From: Akkermansia sp.
GTDB taxonomy: Bacteria; Verrucomicrobiota; Verrucomicrobiia; Verrucomicrobiales; Akkermansiaceae
NCBI RefSeq assembly: GCF_020860705.1
Contig: NZ_JAJBTT010000046.1
Coordinates: forward strand, 1 to 64,000
Reading direction: 5' to 3'
DNA: 64,000 nucleotides
Of this stretch, positions 45,982-54,352 are shown one piece after another. A program made the position numbers and the translations under genes. The number at the start of each line of letters is the position of its first letter. Within the stretch, counting starts at the first letter, position 1. Below the pieces are notes generated by a model, which worked only from the letters and a program-made list of their open reading frames with translations, made no database searches and was not told the DNA's origin.

Positions 45982-48318
45982 CTATCCGTCAGTTTCGGAA
46001 TACTCGTTGTAATAATGAAAACGGGAGTTTTTGAAATTCTCCGCATTGAGGATAACAGCTCCGGAACGGAATTCTCCTTTGTCCGCCAGCCCCTGGATGA
46101 CGGGGACGTACTGCCTCTCTATCATGCCGCACCTGATGACATAAAGGACCAGGTCCGCATGGCGCGCCATGAGGGAGGCATCCGCCACGACCTCATAAGG
46201 GCAGCCGTCCAAAATAATGCGGTCATACCGGGCGCGCCAGTACCGGAGCAGCTCTTCCAAACGGCCCTGAGTCAACAAAGCGACGGGATTGGGGGGAACG
46301 GGGCCTGCCGTCACCAGGTCAAATCCCGGGAACCTCCTACCGGATTGCAGGACGGAATCCGGAGAGACCTGTGGATTCATCAGCAGGTGTACGAGGCCCC
46401 TGGCATTCTTCCCTCCGTAAAAGGCGGAAAGACTGGCCTTGCGGAGGTCTCCGTCAATGAGAAGGACTTTTTTCCCCGTCTGGGCATACACGGCGGCCAG
46501 GTTCAGGGCCGTAAACGTCTTCCCTTCCCCCGCCCTTGTGGACGTAAGGAACAGGACGCGGGGCGCTTCCTCCGGATTGGGCAGCAGCATAAGTTCCGCA
46601 TTGTTGCGGAGGATGTGAAAACATTCCTCCATGAAGGAGCGGCCATTTGTGACGACCAGCGGCATCTTCTTCCGCTCCTTTCCGGAAAGCAGGGGCAGCT
46701 CCCCTGCCAGCGGCAGGTCCGTCAGGCCGGCAAGGTCCTTCTTATCCCGCACCTTTGTATTCAGGGCGTTTCCGGCCAGCAGGGTCACAAGGCTTGCAAA
46801 AGCGCCTCCGGCCATGCCGCCCAGCGTCATCAGGGACAGTTTGGGTGCTACGGGGGCGTTGGAGCCGAACGCGGGTTCCAGAATGCGCGCGCTCGGTTCC
46901 GTCGTGGCCAGGGCCAGGGCGTTTTCCTCCCTCTTTTTCAGCAGCATCAGGTAAAGTTCCTCCATGACCTTCTGCTCCCGGAGCAGAGGGACCAGGCCTT
47001 CATCCTTGGAAGCCATGTCCGACAAAAGCCGGTTGAGTTCATTCCGCTCCTTTTCCAGCTCACCCATCCTCACTTCCAGCGCATTGCAGTAATTGGCGAT
47101 GGAACGGCCAATGGACTCGCGCATCTCCTTCATATTCTCCGCGAGGGAGGAAACCATGGGATTCTGCCTTCCCGCGCTGGCGAACAACTTTTTATGCTGG
47201 AGGAAATTGTCATTGAAAAGTTCTATCTGCTTGGCAATTCCCGCATCCTGAATGCCTATATTGGCGGGGATCATGTCCTGCCGCCGGCTCCGGTCCGCCA
47301 GCAGCTTGGCGAGCACCTTCACCTGAATCAACTCCGTCCTGGTGGTAAAAAGTTCCGTCCCTATTTCCTGCACCCTGTTGAACGTGGCATCCAGCGTCGT
47401 ATCCATGTCCTTGACGATCCTGCTGTTGCGCTTGTAGTCAATCACCTGCTTGTCTACGCCGCCGAGCTGGCCACCGAGCTTGCCAATGCGTTTGACAATG
47501 AAATCCTCCGCCCTCGAGGCCGCCATTTGCTTCTCCCGTCTGGAATGGTCATTGTAAACCTCAATAAGATAATTCAGGGCGTCTTCCGCCTTTTGGGGAT
47601 GGGAAAGCCTCAACGTTAGCTCTAGCAGGCTGCTTTCCTTGGAATCGGGCCGCGTTACGCTCAGCTGGCCCAGCATTCCGGCGGTGGCCTCCTTCACGGA
47701 AACGCGCTCCACGAAAATGGTCCTTCCCATGCTGCCTGAAGAAAAATGGGAAGTAGGGCATACCTTCACCGTAGCGAAGGAAAGCTTCAAAGGGACACCG
47801 AACTTCCCCTGCAGAACGTTTTCCCGGCCCTCCTTCTCCCGATAGGACAGGGAAAATTCCCGGCCATTCAGCGGAGTAACCGCCAGGGAGCAAGGCTGAA
47901 ACGCCACCTCTTCACTGAACTCCGCCTTCAGAGGAGTCGTATGGTAAAGATCCACTTCCCGGATATTCCGCTTCTCCCAGTAAGAGACGTCAAGCCCCAG
48001 CCCCTTCACGACACGGCTCATCACCTCCGAGGACTTGACCACATAGCTCTCGTTCGCCAGATTGGCCTCCCCCGGCTTGAACCCCAGATCGGAAAGAATG
48101 ATTTCCGAAACCTGGGCGTTCTTCTGCTTGTCATCCCTCAGCATGATGCGGGCGGTCTTCTGGTACGAATACCCCTGCCGGGCGCAAATGAAATAAGCCA
48201 CCCCCCCGCCCAGCAGGGCGCACGCCAGAATCCATGGCCAGTACCTCCTGGCCGTGGAAAAAATGAACCGGAAGGAAAAAATATCGTTGTCCTCAGGCTG
48301 TATCACTGAAACGGGCAT
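45982..48318 (-). CDS. Wzc-like polysaccharide co-polymerase / tyrosine autokinase
   Basis: 778 residues. A chain-length (Wzz) domain with a first transmembrane helix near 30-47 is followed by a long coiled-coil periplasmic region and a GNVR-type segment before the second helix near 490-515. The cytoplasmic BY-kinase has Walker A STRAGEGKT (near 590) and Walker A' VLLIDGDLRK (near 620), with DGCPYEVVADA as Walker B. The C-terminal tail has a small Tyr cluster (FHYYNEY), the usual autophosphorylation site. It controls polymerisation and export with the Wza-like protein encoded just upstream. No tyrosine phosphatase lies in the locus; the nearest is at 62036-62491. Confidence 0.94.
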   Translation of the reverse strand: MPVSVIQPEDNDIFSFRFIFSTARRYWPWILACALLGGGVAYFICARQGYSYQKTARIMLRDDKQKNAQVSEIILSDLGFKPGEANLANESYVVKSSEVMSRVVKGLGLDVSYWEKRNIREVDLYHTTPLKAEFSEEVAFQPCSLAVTPLNGREFSLSYREKEGRENVLQGKFGVPLKLSFATVKVCPTSHFSSGSMGRTIFVERVSVKEATAGMLGQLSVTRPDSKESSLLELTLRLSHPQKAEDALNYLIEVYNDHSRREKQMAASRAEDFIVKRIGKLGGQLGGVDKQVIDYKRNSRIVKDMDTTLDATFNRVQEIGTELFTTRTELIQVKVLAKLLADRSRRQDMIPANIGIQDAGIAKQIELFNDNFLQHKKLFASAGRQNPMVSSLAENMKEMRESIGRSIANYCNALEVRMGELEKERNELNRLLSDMASKDEGLVPLLREQKVMEELYLMLLKKREENALALATTEPSARILEPAFGSNAPVAPKLSLMTLGGMAGGAFASLVTLLAGNALNTKVRDKKDLAGLTDLPLAGELPLLSGKERKKMPLVVTNGRSFMEECFHILRNNAELMLLPNPEEAPRVLFLTSTRAGEGKTFTALNLAAVYAQTGKKVLLIDGDLRKASLSAFYGGKNARGLVHLLMNPQVSPDSVLQSGRRFPGFDLVTAGPVPPNPVALLTQGRLEELLRYWRARYDRIILDGCPYEVVADASLMARHADLVLYVIRCGMIERQYVPVIQGLADKGEFRSGAVILNAENFKNSRFHYYNEYSETDG

Positions 48319-48342
48319 GAAAGGGAAACAGAATGAAACGGC

Positions 48343-49140
48343 TTACAGGCTGATGGCGATGACGGCAATAAGCAGGGACAGGCCCGAAAGGCCCCAAGTG
48401 TAGTACTGGGCGCTTTCGCTCCTCATGTTGATCTTGCGGTCCGACGGAGTGACATAAATAATATCATTCTGCCGGATGTAGTAATAAGGGGAGGAGAAAA
48501 TGGACTTGCTGCGCAGGTCCAGCTTGACGATCTTCCGGTCACGCTCCATTTCCCGAATCAGCACGATGTCCCTGTTGCCGTCGATATTCAAATCTCCCGC
48601 CCGGCTGATGGCGTCAAAAATGGTGACGCGTTGGCCGTCCACCTGGTAGGAGCCAGGATTATTCACCTCCCCCAGAACAGAAAACTTGAAATTCATGATC
48701 TGGACATTGACGGAAGCGTCCTTAATGTAATCACTGTTGCGGAGCTTCGCGGAAATGTCATGGGCAAGCTGGGAGCATGTCTTCCGGGCGGCCTTCATCC
48801 TTCCGATGACCGGCAGGACAATATATCCCTCGTCGTCAACCAGATACCCTTTAGGCCGCGAATTACTGGCGTTGTTGGAGATGGAATTGCCCATTTCCGC
48901 CATAATGAAGGGGGTAGTCAGTTCCGGCTGCTTGCTGCTGACGGAAATATAAAGCTGATCGTCTTTTTGAATAGTCGTCTGGTATTTGGTGACTATATCC
49001 TGCCGGGTCTCACCCGTAATGTCCTGGATATAGAGAACCTCTTTCGGATTGACGCAGGAGGCCAGCAGCATGGTGCAGGCAGCCAGGGAGGCCAGGCGGA
49101 AAATTCCGGAAGAAAAGAGAGGGGGATGTTTCATCATCAT
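48343..49140 (-). CDS. Wza-like polysaccharide export lipoprotein
   Basis: 265 residues. A signal peptide with a lipobox (MLLASC) predicts an outer-membrane lipoprotein. The poly-export domain (DDQLYISVSSKQPEL, then YLVDDEGYIVLPVIG) and a SLBB domain (SVLGEVNNPGSYQVDG) follow. A final hydrophobic helix (GLSGLSLLIAVIAISL) replaces the amphipathic barrel helix of E. coli Wza, as in many Bacteroidota and Verrucomicrobiota homologues. It would form the export channel with the Wzc-like kinase, which starts 24 bp downstream. The start may be any of three adjacent ATG codons. Confidence 0.92.
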   Translation of the reverse strand: MMMKHPPLFSSGIFRLASLAACTMLLASCVNPKEVLYIQDITGETRQDIVTKYQTTIQKDDQLYISVSSKQPELTTPFIMAEMGNSISNNASNSRPKGYLVDDEGYIVLPVIGRMKAARKTCSQLAHDISAKLRNSDYIKDASVNVQIMNFKFSVLGEVNNPGSYQVDGQRVTIFDAISRAGDLNIDGNRDIVLIREMERDRKIVKLDLRSKSIFSSPYYYIRQNDIIYVTPSDRKINMRSESAQYYTWGLSGLSLLIAVIAISL

Positions 49141-49176
49141 TAAGGTATAAGGGTATGGCTTTAAACAAATAAACAG

Positions 49177-49839
49177 TCAGGATTCCTCCTGCTTGGACGG
49201 AAAAAGCACAGGAACGGAAAGATCGTTCCTGATGAGTACGCTGCCCGAGATGTTCCTGAAAGCGTCCTCGCACTGCCGCACATCCTTATGAGCCAGCAAG
49301 CGGACAACAGTTTGGAAAACGATCCTGGCGTCCATGAATAGGGAAACATTCCGGGCGTAAACGATGTCGTAGCACAACCGCCTATAGAACGGGATTCCGT
49401 TCCTTCCGTATACCTGGGCCATACCGGTCAATCCGGGCCGGACGGAACAGCGCGCCATGCGGCAGTGGCCGGGAAAAACATCCAGCTGCTCCGGAATCCA
49501 TGGCCGGGGGCCTACAATGGACATGTCTCCCTTGATGATGTTGACCAGCTGAGGGAGTTCATCCAGGGAATAGCGGCGTAAAAAAGTTCCCAGCGGAAAA
49601 GACCTCAGATCATCCGGAAGCAGGAGCCCCTCCGGATCACGGGCATCCGTCATAGTCTTGAACTTAAAAACCCTGAACAATTTCCCGCGGTACCCCACAC
49701 GCGTCTGGAAAAAAAACGGAGACTTCCGCGTATGAACCAGGAGTATTATGGATATAACGGCCAGAAGAGGCGATACGAACATCAATGTCCATAAGGAGAT
49801 AGCAATATCCAATACACGTTTTCCAAAAAACTTATACAT
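49177..49839 (-). CDS. initiating undecaprenyl-phosphate sugar-1-phosphate transferase
   Basis: 220 residues, the length of monotopic PglC/WbaP-catalytic-domain enzymes. An N-terminal hydrophobic re-entrant helix (VLDIAISLWTLMFVSPLLAV) precedes FRVFKFKTM, SLDELPQLVNIIKGDMSIVG-PRP and VRPGLTGMAQV, all family signatures. It transfers a sugar phosphate from a nucleotide sugar to undecaprenyl phosphate, the first step of repeat-unit assembly. It is the first gene of the minus-strand glycan operon, so the promoter should lie in 49840-50555. Confidence 0.94.
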   Translation of the reverse strand: MYKFFGKRVLDIAISLWTLMFVSPLLAVISIILLVHTRKSPFFFQTRVGYRGKLFRVFKFKTMTDARDPEGLLLPDDLRSFPLGTFLRRYSLDELPQLVNIIKGDMSIVGPRPWIPEQLDVFPGHCRMARCSVRPGLTGMAQVYGRNGIPFYRRLCYDIVYARNVSLFMDARIVFQTVVRLLAHKDVRQCEDAFRNISGSVLIRNDLSVPVLFPSKQEES

Positions 49840-49858
49840 GACTCCACCCGCAAACTAC

Positions 49859-49873
49859 CGGATTTCAAATCCG
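49859..49873. repeat. 15-bp palindrome CGGATTTCAAATCCG
   Basis: Perfect 7+1+7 palindrome 20 bp upstream of the glycan-operon start codon, identical to the copy at 10032. Confidence 0.85.
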
Positions 49874-49901
49874 GCATCTGCCTGTCCGGGAAAAAACGTT
49901 C

Positions 49902-49916
49902 ATCATCAATGATGAT
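49902..49916. promoter_or_regulatory. palindrome ATCATCA-A-TGATGAT, possible operator
   Basis: Perfect 7+1+7 inverted repeat about 65 bp upstream of the first glycan gene. A dimeric regulator could bind it; no direct evidence. Confidence 0.4.
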
Positions 49917-50034
49917 AAATAACTTGCATGATTCTGAACTTTCTTTTCATGCCGCCTTGCGGAAGACCTGCCATTTATATATTCAACCACAAGTATCTGA
50001 TCCGCATGAAAAAATATTAATTCGTCATTGACGG

Positions 50035-50049
50035 CGGATTTGAAATCCG
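50035..50049. repeat. 15-bp palindrome CGGATTTGAAATCCG
   Basis: Second copy upstream of the glycan operon, 176 bp from the first, opposite orientation. Confidence 0.85.
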
Positions 50050-50555
50050 CACTTTTCATGACCTTAACAACAACAAAATGGAAAGGCGAAAAACACCGCC
50101 ATTCCTGAAAAAGGAAACCGTTTTCCACTCTCACAGGAACAACCAGAATATTCCGGCCTCTATATTCCGCAGTTGAAGGGAACCGCCATGGCAAAACAGG
50201 AAAATTAAGGGAAAAGGAACTTGAATTTCCGCGGGTTGGAAAATTCTTTCGCAAAAGGACGGCATTCCGAAGAAATGCGCCTGGGACATGCGCCAAAAGC
50301 ACACACCTTCACGGACAATGAATCGCCGGCAACAGGCATCAAGACAAAAAACCGGTCCTTATGGCACCATAGGCCGGATGGCATTCCCTGCCGGAGTTGA
50401 ACCGAGCCTTTGCCGTTGGAGAGACGGCCTTCCTGACCGCTAGAAGAAGGGAACGTTACAGCCGGAATAAAACAGCCTGCTTTCCACAAGCCGCTGAAAC
50501 TGGCATAGCACTTTTCCGGAAAGAGTCAATGATTTTGCCGCGGATTTTCTCTTTT

Positions 50556-51146
50556 TCAATCAAACACGGGGTTCCAGCAGGGATCATCCGCAGCGTCAAA
50601 ACACATCAAAACCTGCTCCGGAGTGTTCTTTTCCAAAGCCATGGGAGGCAGTTCATCCCGGCCAAACCAGCGGCTTTCCGATGTTTCCGGATTGGCATGG
50701 AAGGAACCTCCCTTTTCCTCGCACAAGACAAAGATTTTACAGACTCCGTAGGCATAAGGGGGATGATTGTGCCTGTTCCTGTCATGCAGGGCAATCAGGC
50801 GCACGGCCTCTACATGCAGCCCGGCCTCCTCCCATACTTCCTTGACCGTATTGTCGCGCACGGATTGGTTCACATCCACCCAGCCGCCCGGCAGAGACCA
50901 TAATCCGGAACCAGTTTCCCTGACCAGCAATATTTTACCTTCCCGGAAAATAGCGGCGCGGGTATCCATCTTGGGCGTTTGAAAACCGGTTTCACTGCAA
51001 AACAATCCCCGCACCATATCCATATCCAGCCCGGATTTGGCGCTCATGATTTCCGCGGCAATTTCCCTCAACCGTTCGAAACGCTCCAGATCATAAGGAT
51101 CCCTGGCATAAGTTATGCCTGCCTGGGCCAGGAACTGAAGTTCCAC
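50556..51146 (-). CDS. NUDIX hydrolase
   Basis: 196 residues from a GTG. The N-terminal helical domain (FLAQAGITYARDPYDLERFE, then GLFCSETGFQTPK) is typical of a NUDIX subgroup annotated as nucleoside-diphosphate-sugar or ADP-ribose hydrolases. The NUDIX box reads GGWVDVNQSVRDNTVKEVWEEAG: the EE metal pair is kept, while the first Glu of the consensus is Gln and the REx Arg is Lys. That pattern is common in this subgroup. The codons just upstream of the GTG encode KWLEWAV, which matches the usual start of the family, so the true start is unclear. Substrate unknown. Confidence 0.85.
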   Translation of the reverse strand: MELQFLAQAGITYARDPYDLERFERLREIAAEIMSAKSGLDMDMVRGLFCSETGFQTPKMDTRAAIFREGKILLVRETGSGLWSLPGGWVDVNQSVRDNTVKEVWEEAGLHVEAVRLIALHDRNRHNHPPYAYGVCKIFVLCEEKGGSFHANPETSESRWFGRDELPPMALEKNTPEQVLMCFDAADDPCWNPVFD

Positions 51147-51404
51147 CGCCCATTCCAGCCACTTTGGCGGCCGTGCATTGCGGACCGTATCACCAGCGTC
51201 ATCTATATCCCCACCCTAGCACAAGGAGCCATTCCGGAGAACTCTATTTTCCTCCGGCCATCCCGCGGTGACGGCTTGTTCCCTCAATCCTTCCGGACCA
51301 TTTCCCGTGAACGGGGCAGACTTTTTCACGCAACCAGCATGATTCATTCATTCCGCCTTTCATCGATCAGGGTTCTGCATTCCTCCGGGGTTACCGAACC
51401 GCAG
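51147..51404. other. spacer between SanA-like and NUDIX genes
   Basis: About 260 bp with no independent gene. The part next to the NUDIX gene encodes the apparent missing N-terminus of that protein in frame after a TAG. Confidence 0.6.
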
Positions 51405-51443
51405 GAAAAGACGCCTCATGATGCCCCCGGCTGCATGAGGCGT
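51405..51443 (-). terminator. terminator of the SanA-like gene
   Basis: Perfect 10-bp stem ACGCCTCATG / CATGAGGCGT with a 13-nt loop; the minus-strand T run is CTTTTCC. It begins directly after the stop codon. Confidence 0.75.
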
Positions 51444-51446
51444 TGT

Positions 51447-52133
51447 TCATTTCCTCCCGCTGTCTTCCGGCAAAGCGACAGGTTCCCCCAAGAACTTCGG
51501 TTTACGCCCCCACAGCCACAAGTCCATCATCATCCATACACGCGCCGCACGTTCCCGGAACCAGCTTTTGACGCGTGAACGGCGGTTGGGTACATCCGGG
51601 GCGCTGACAGCCCAGGCGACCATTCCCTCATGTCTGGCAATCGCCAGGGCGCGTTCATTGTGAAACTCCTGGGAAACAACGATCATCGTAGAAACTCCAA
51701 AGACCTCTTTCATCCTCACCACGGAATCCAACGTCCGCAGCCCCGCAAAATCACAGACAATCCGGTCCTCCGGTACGCCGCGTTCCATCAGCGCCTGTTT
51801 CATCCATTCCGGTTCATTGTAGGCATGGGAACTGTTGTCTCCGGAAACGATAAAAGCCGTCGCCTTCCCTGCCCGCCAAAGTTCCGCCGCCGTATCCATC
51901 CTGTTATAGAAGTACCCGTTGGGGCCTCCCTGGAACGTAGGGGAACACCCCAGCACCAGCGCAGGCGCGCGGACGGGAATATCTGCGGAACGCTCAAAAA
52001 TCCTGCCCTCGGAAGCAGAAGCGATGTACCACTCCGCCGCTGCCGACAACAGAACCACCGCCAGCAGGATGCCTCCCGCTACTTTCAAGATGAAAAAGAA
52101 TAATCTTCTTTTATTCTGACACGGAAAAACCAT
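51447..52133 (-). CDS. SanA/DUF218-family membrane protein
   Basis: 228 residues. One N-terminal transmembrane helix (about 10-31) precedes a DUF218 domain: APALVLGCSPTFQGGPNGYF, NRMDTAAELWRAGKATAFIVSGDN, and MIVVSQEFHNERALAIAR, where conserved acidic and His residues cluster. E. coli SanA of this family affects envelope barrier function and vancomycin exclusion by an unclear mechanism. The C-terminal SRVKSWFRERAARVWMMMD also matches SanA. It stands alone with its own terminator. Confidence 0.87.
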   Translation of the reverse strand: MVFPCQNKRRLFFFILKVAGGILLAVVLLSAAAEWYIASASEGRIFERSADIPVRAPALVLGCSPTFQGGPNGYFYNRMDTAAELWRAGKATAFIVSGDNSSHAYNEPEWMKQALMERGVPEDRIVCDFAGLRTLDSVVRMKEVFGVSTMIVVSQEFHNERALAIARHEGMVAWAVSAPDVPNRRSRVKSWFRERAARVWMMMDLWLWGRKPKFLGEPVALPEDSGRK

Positions 52134-52326
52134 ACTTATTTTTCACCAAACAGATGTTCATTCCTTAACGATTAAGATTGCCAGCGCCTCTTGCGGCAGA
52201 AGCTCCATCAGGAACATTTCCGTCCATGCTGACCCTGAGAAAAACGGGGACGTAAATATTTCCAGGAGTCCGGATGCTTTTCCCTGACTTTGAGTTTACA
52301 AATAAAAAGTTAACAACCAATTTTTT

Positions 52327-53247
52327 TTATTTCCCTTTAGCTTTCATACGCGATTGAAGATAGGTTTTGACGGAAGGATGCACCGTCTGGATGTCCAGAA
52401 CCGAATCTCCCCATTTATTCCTAGCCTTGATGTCCGCTCCGTGATCCACCAGAAACCCCGCCACGTCCAGATAGCCGCCCTCCGCGGCATAGATCAGCGC
52501 TGTTTTCCCGTACTTGGTTTTTGCCTTCACCTTGGCCCCTTTTTTGACAAGGTACTGGACCATCTCCAGGCATCCCCGCTCGGAAGCTTTCATCAGGAGC
52601 GTGTGCCCCTCCTTGTCCGTACCGTTCAAATCCGCGCCCTTGGCCACCAGAATTTCCATGCCTTCCATATTCCTTCCATCAGCGGCATACGCCAGCACGT
52701 TCCTTCCTCCCTTGTCCCTGGTTTTTACATTGGCTTTCCTGTCAAGCAAGTAGGCAAGAATGTCATTGCGCCTGCACGTAGCCGCACGCATCAGAGTGGT
52801 GATGCCGTATTCACGGTCCTTCTCATTGGGATCACATTTGCATTCCTCCACCAGATATTTGACGATGTCCATGTTCCCGCCTTCAATCGCCCTCATGAAG
52901 ACGGAAATGCCGTACTTGTCCACCCCCTTGGCATCGGCACCCTTGGACAGCAGGTAATCAAAAATATCCTTGTCTCCCACATACGCCGCCCAGGCGAGAG
53001 GAGACCATGACATGCTGTCACAGCTGTTGACGTCGTTCCCTTTTTTCAAGCCTTCCAGCTGCAGCTCAAGATTCATCCAATTCTTCAGCCGGTTTTTAAA
53101 CTTTAAAGGGTCAAGCTTGGATTTCACCGCTTTTACTTTGCTTAACGCGGCATCGTAAGAGTCAATGCCGGCGGCATCAGCAGAAAAAACGGAAACCGCA
53201 GACAAGCCCGCAGCGACCAACCAAACGGAGAGTCTATACAAATTCAT
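52327..53247 (-). CDS. secreted ankyrin-repeat protein
   Basis: 306 residues with a Sec signal peptide (RLSVWLVAAGLSAVSVFSADA). At least six ankyrin repeats cover about 80-295, for example SPLAWAAYVGDKDIFDYLL, TLLMKASERGCLEMVQYLV and TALIYAAEGGYLDVAGFLV with the intervening KGADxKxxDKxG turns. Ankyrin stacks mediate protein binding; an exported one may act in the periplasm or outside the cell. No catalytic domain is present. There is no Shine-Dalgarno sequence before the ATG. No partner gene is adjacent. Confidence 0.9.
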   Translation of the reverse strand: MNLYRLSVWLVAAGLSAVSVFSADAAGIDSYDAALSKVKAVKSKLDPLKFKNRLKNWMNLELQLEGLKKGNDVNSCDSMSWSPLAWAAYVGDKDIFDYLLSKGADAKGVDKYGISVFMRAIEGGNMDIVKYLVEECKCDPNEKDREYGITTLMRAATCRRNDILAYLLDRKANVKTRDKGGRNVLAYAADGRNMEGMEILVAKGADLNGTDKEGHTLLMKASERGCLEMVQYLVKKGAKVKAKTKYGKTALIYAAEGGYLDVAGFLVDHGADIKARNKWGDSVLDIQTVHPSVKTYLQSRMKAKGK

Positions 53248-53523
53248 ATTAAAAGCAGGGTAGGAAGAAGATCCGGAAGCCTGACAATCAATCCTTCCGG
53301 ACAGGTTCCAATATAAGGCGGAGCGTCTTTCCAGTCAATAGCGGAGAAACAGGCAAAACAGCTTGTCAACAATTCCTCTTTCCCGGAAGAACCAGGGAAG
53401 ATTGCATGCAAGCTCATTCAACCCAATCGGAAGTCTTCTTGAACCACTTCTCCGCCAACTATGGGGTAACTATTTTTGACCGGAGATACAAGTAAGAAGC
53501 GGTAATTTCCGTAGGCGTGAAGA
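53248..53523. other. spacer upstream of the ankyrin gene
   Basis: No gene is seen. A CCGGAAG / CTTCCGG inverted repeat lies at about 53272-53299. Confidence 0.6.
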
Positions 53524-53552
53524 CGAAAAAGGCCCGCTATAAGCGAGCCTTT
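53524..53552 (-). terminator. terminator of tRNA-Leu
   Basis: Minus-strand stem GGCTCGCT / AGCGGGCC (one wobble) with a 3-nt loop, followed by TTTTTC, 30 bp past the tRNA. Confidence 0.8.
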
Positions 53553-53583
53553 TATCTACGCAATTTATTGCTGTTTAGTGAAG

Positions 53584-53666
53584 TACCCCCGACCGGACTC
53601 GAACCGGTACGTCCTTGCGGACAACAGATTTTAAGTCTGCAGCGTCTACCATTCCGCCACGAGGGC
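53584..53666 (-). tRNA. tRNA-Leu (anticodon UAA)
   Basis: 83-nt class II tRNA. The 5' end is GCCCTCGTGGCGGAATGG, the anticodon arm is CAGACTTAAAATCTG with UAA, the long variable arm and the T-arm CGGTTCGAGTCCG are present. CCA is not encoded (CTT follows the discriminator A). Confidence 0.96.
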
Positions 53667-53680
53667 ATTGACCGGACGGC

Positions 53681-53708
53681 ACTCTACAGGAATGCCGCAG
53701 GGATTCAA
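53681..53708 (-). promoter_or_regulatory. candidate promoter of tRNA-Leu
   Basis: Minus-strand TTGAAT, 16-bp spacer, TAGAGT, 15 bp before the tRNA. The -35 overlaps an AGGGATTC / GAATCCCT inverted repeat at 53699-53720 that follows the ridA stop. Confidence 0.5.
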
Positions 53709-53736
53709 GCACGAATCCCTTCCGGACTTTTAAATC

Positions 53737-54198
53737 CTAGTCGCAAACTTCCACGACCATGCTGATTTCCACAGCCACGTTGAGCGGCAGGGCGGATACG
53801 CCCACGGCCGTGCGGCTGTGGCGGCCGATTTCACCAAAGGCTTCCACCAGCAGGTCGGACGCGCCGTTCAGCACCTTGGGATGATCATAAAAATCAGGTC
53901 CGGCGTTCACAAATCCGTTCACGGCCACAATGCGGGATACTTTTTCCAGGGAGCCCACCGCCTGCACGATGACGGCCAGACGGTTCAGCATGGCGGCGCG
54001 CGCAGCGGCCTGCCCTTCTTCCACCGTTAAGTCCTCCCCTACCTTGCCGAAGTATTTGTCCTCCCCGTTGACGGAAATGCCGCCGGAGAGGTGAAGCAGG
54101 TTTCCCGTGCGCACGCACTGCACGTAGGAACCCACGGGCGCAGGTGCGTCATAAATGGCATAACCAAGGTCGGAAAGGCGTTGACGTATTTTATCCAT
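53737..54198 (-). CDS. ridA: RidA-family protein (YjgF/YER057c/UK114)
   Basis: 153 residues from MDKIRQRLSDLGY at 54198; the longer frame extends into the AT-rich promoter region. GSYVQCVRTGNLLHLSGG, NRLAVIVQAVGSLEKVSRIVAVNGFV and HSRTAVGVSALPLNVAVEIS are the RidA signatures; the Arg in HSRTAVG corresponds to the substrate-binding Arg. This longer subgroup (about 150 residues) differs from the 128-residue canonical RidA. It probably hydrolyses reactive enamine/imine intermediates, though not all subgroup members do. Divergent from the Arg-rich protein gene. Confidence 0.9.
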   Translation of the reverse strand: MDKIRQRLSDLGYAIYDAPAPVGSYVQCVRTGNLLHLSGGISVNGEDKYFGKVGEDLTVEEGQAAARAAMLNRLAVIVQAVGSLEKVSRIVAVNGFVNAGPDFYDHPKVLNGASDLLVEAFGEIGRHSRTAVGVSALPLNVAVEISMVVEVCD

Positions 54199-54352
54199 AA
54201 TAGAGAATTTGACAAAGGTTGGATTGGAAGAATGCACCGGAAATATTTGCATTTCCAGATGCATTTCATGACATTTTGAACAATTTTCCGCCCGTTTGCA
54301 CGTAAAATGATTGCCATAGGCCTCATTTAGTTGCTATTGAAACAACCCGTAC

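Larger units (their letters stand above)
49840..50555. other. leader/promoter region of the glycan operon, no gene seen
   Basis: About 715 bp without a supported gene. The operon-proximal 220 bp are AT-rich and contain two copies of the CGGATTTSAAATCCG palindrome and a separate ATCATCA-A-TGATGAT palindrome. The remainder (50220-50555) has moderate GC and short ORFs without recognisable features. Confidence 0.75.

Noticed and set aside
45952..47619. 555-codon plus-strand ORF opposite the Wzc-like gene
   Set aside because: Antisense to the BY-kinase with its intact Walker motifs.
49861..50050. MITE-like element bounded by the paired palindromes
   Set aside because: The sequence between the palindromes does not match that between the pair at 9829-10046 in either orientation, and no target-site duplications were visible.
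50205..50489. 94-codon minus-strand ORF in the glycan-operon upstream region
   Set aside because: No start context, no family, and a composition unlike neighbouring genes; treated as chance.
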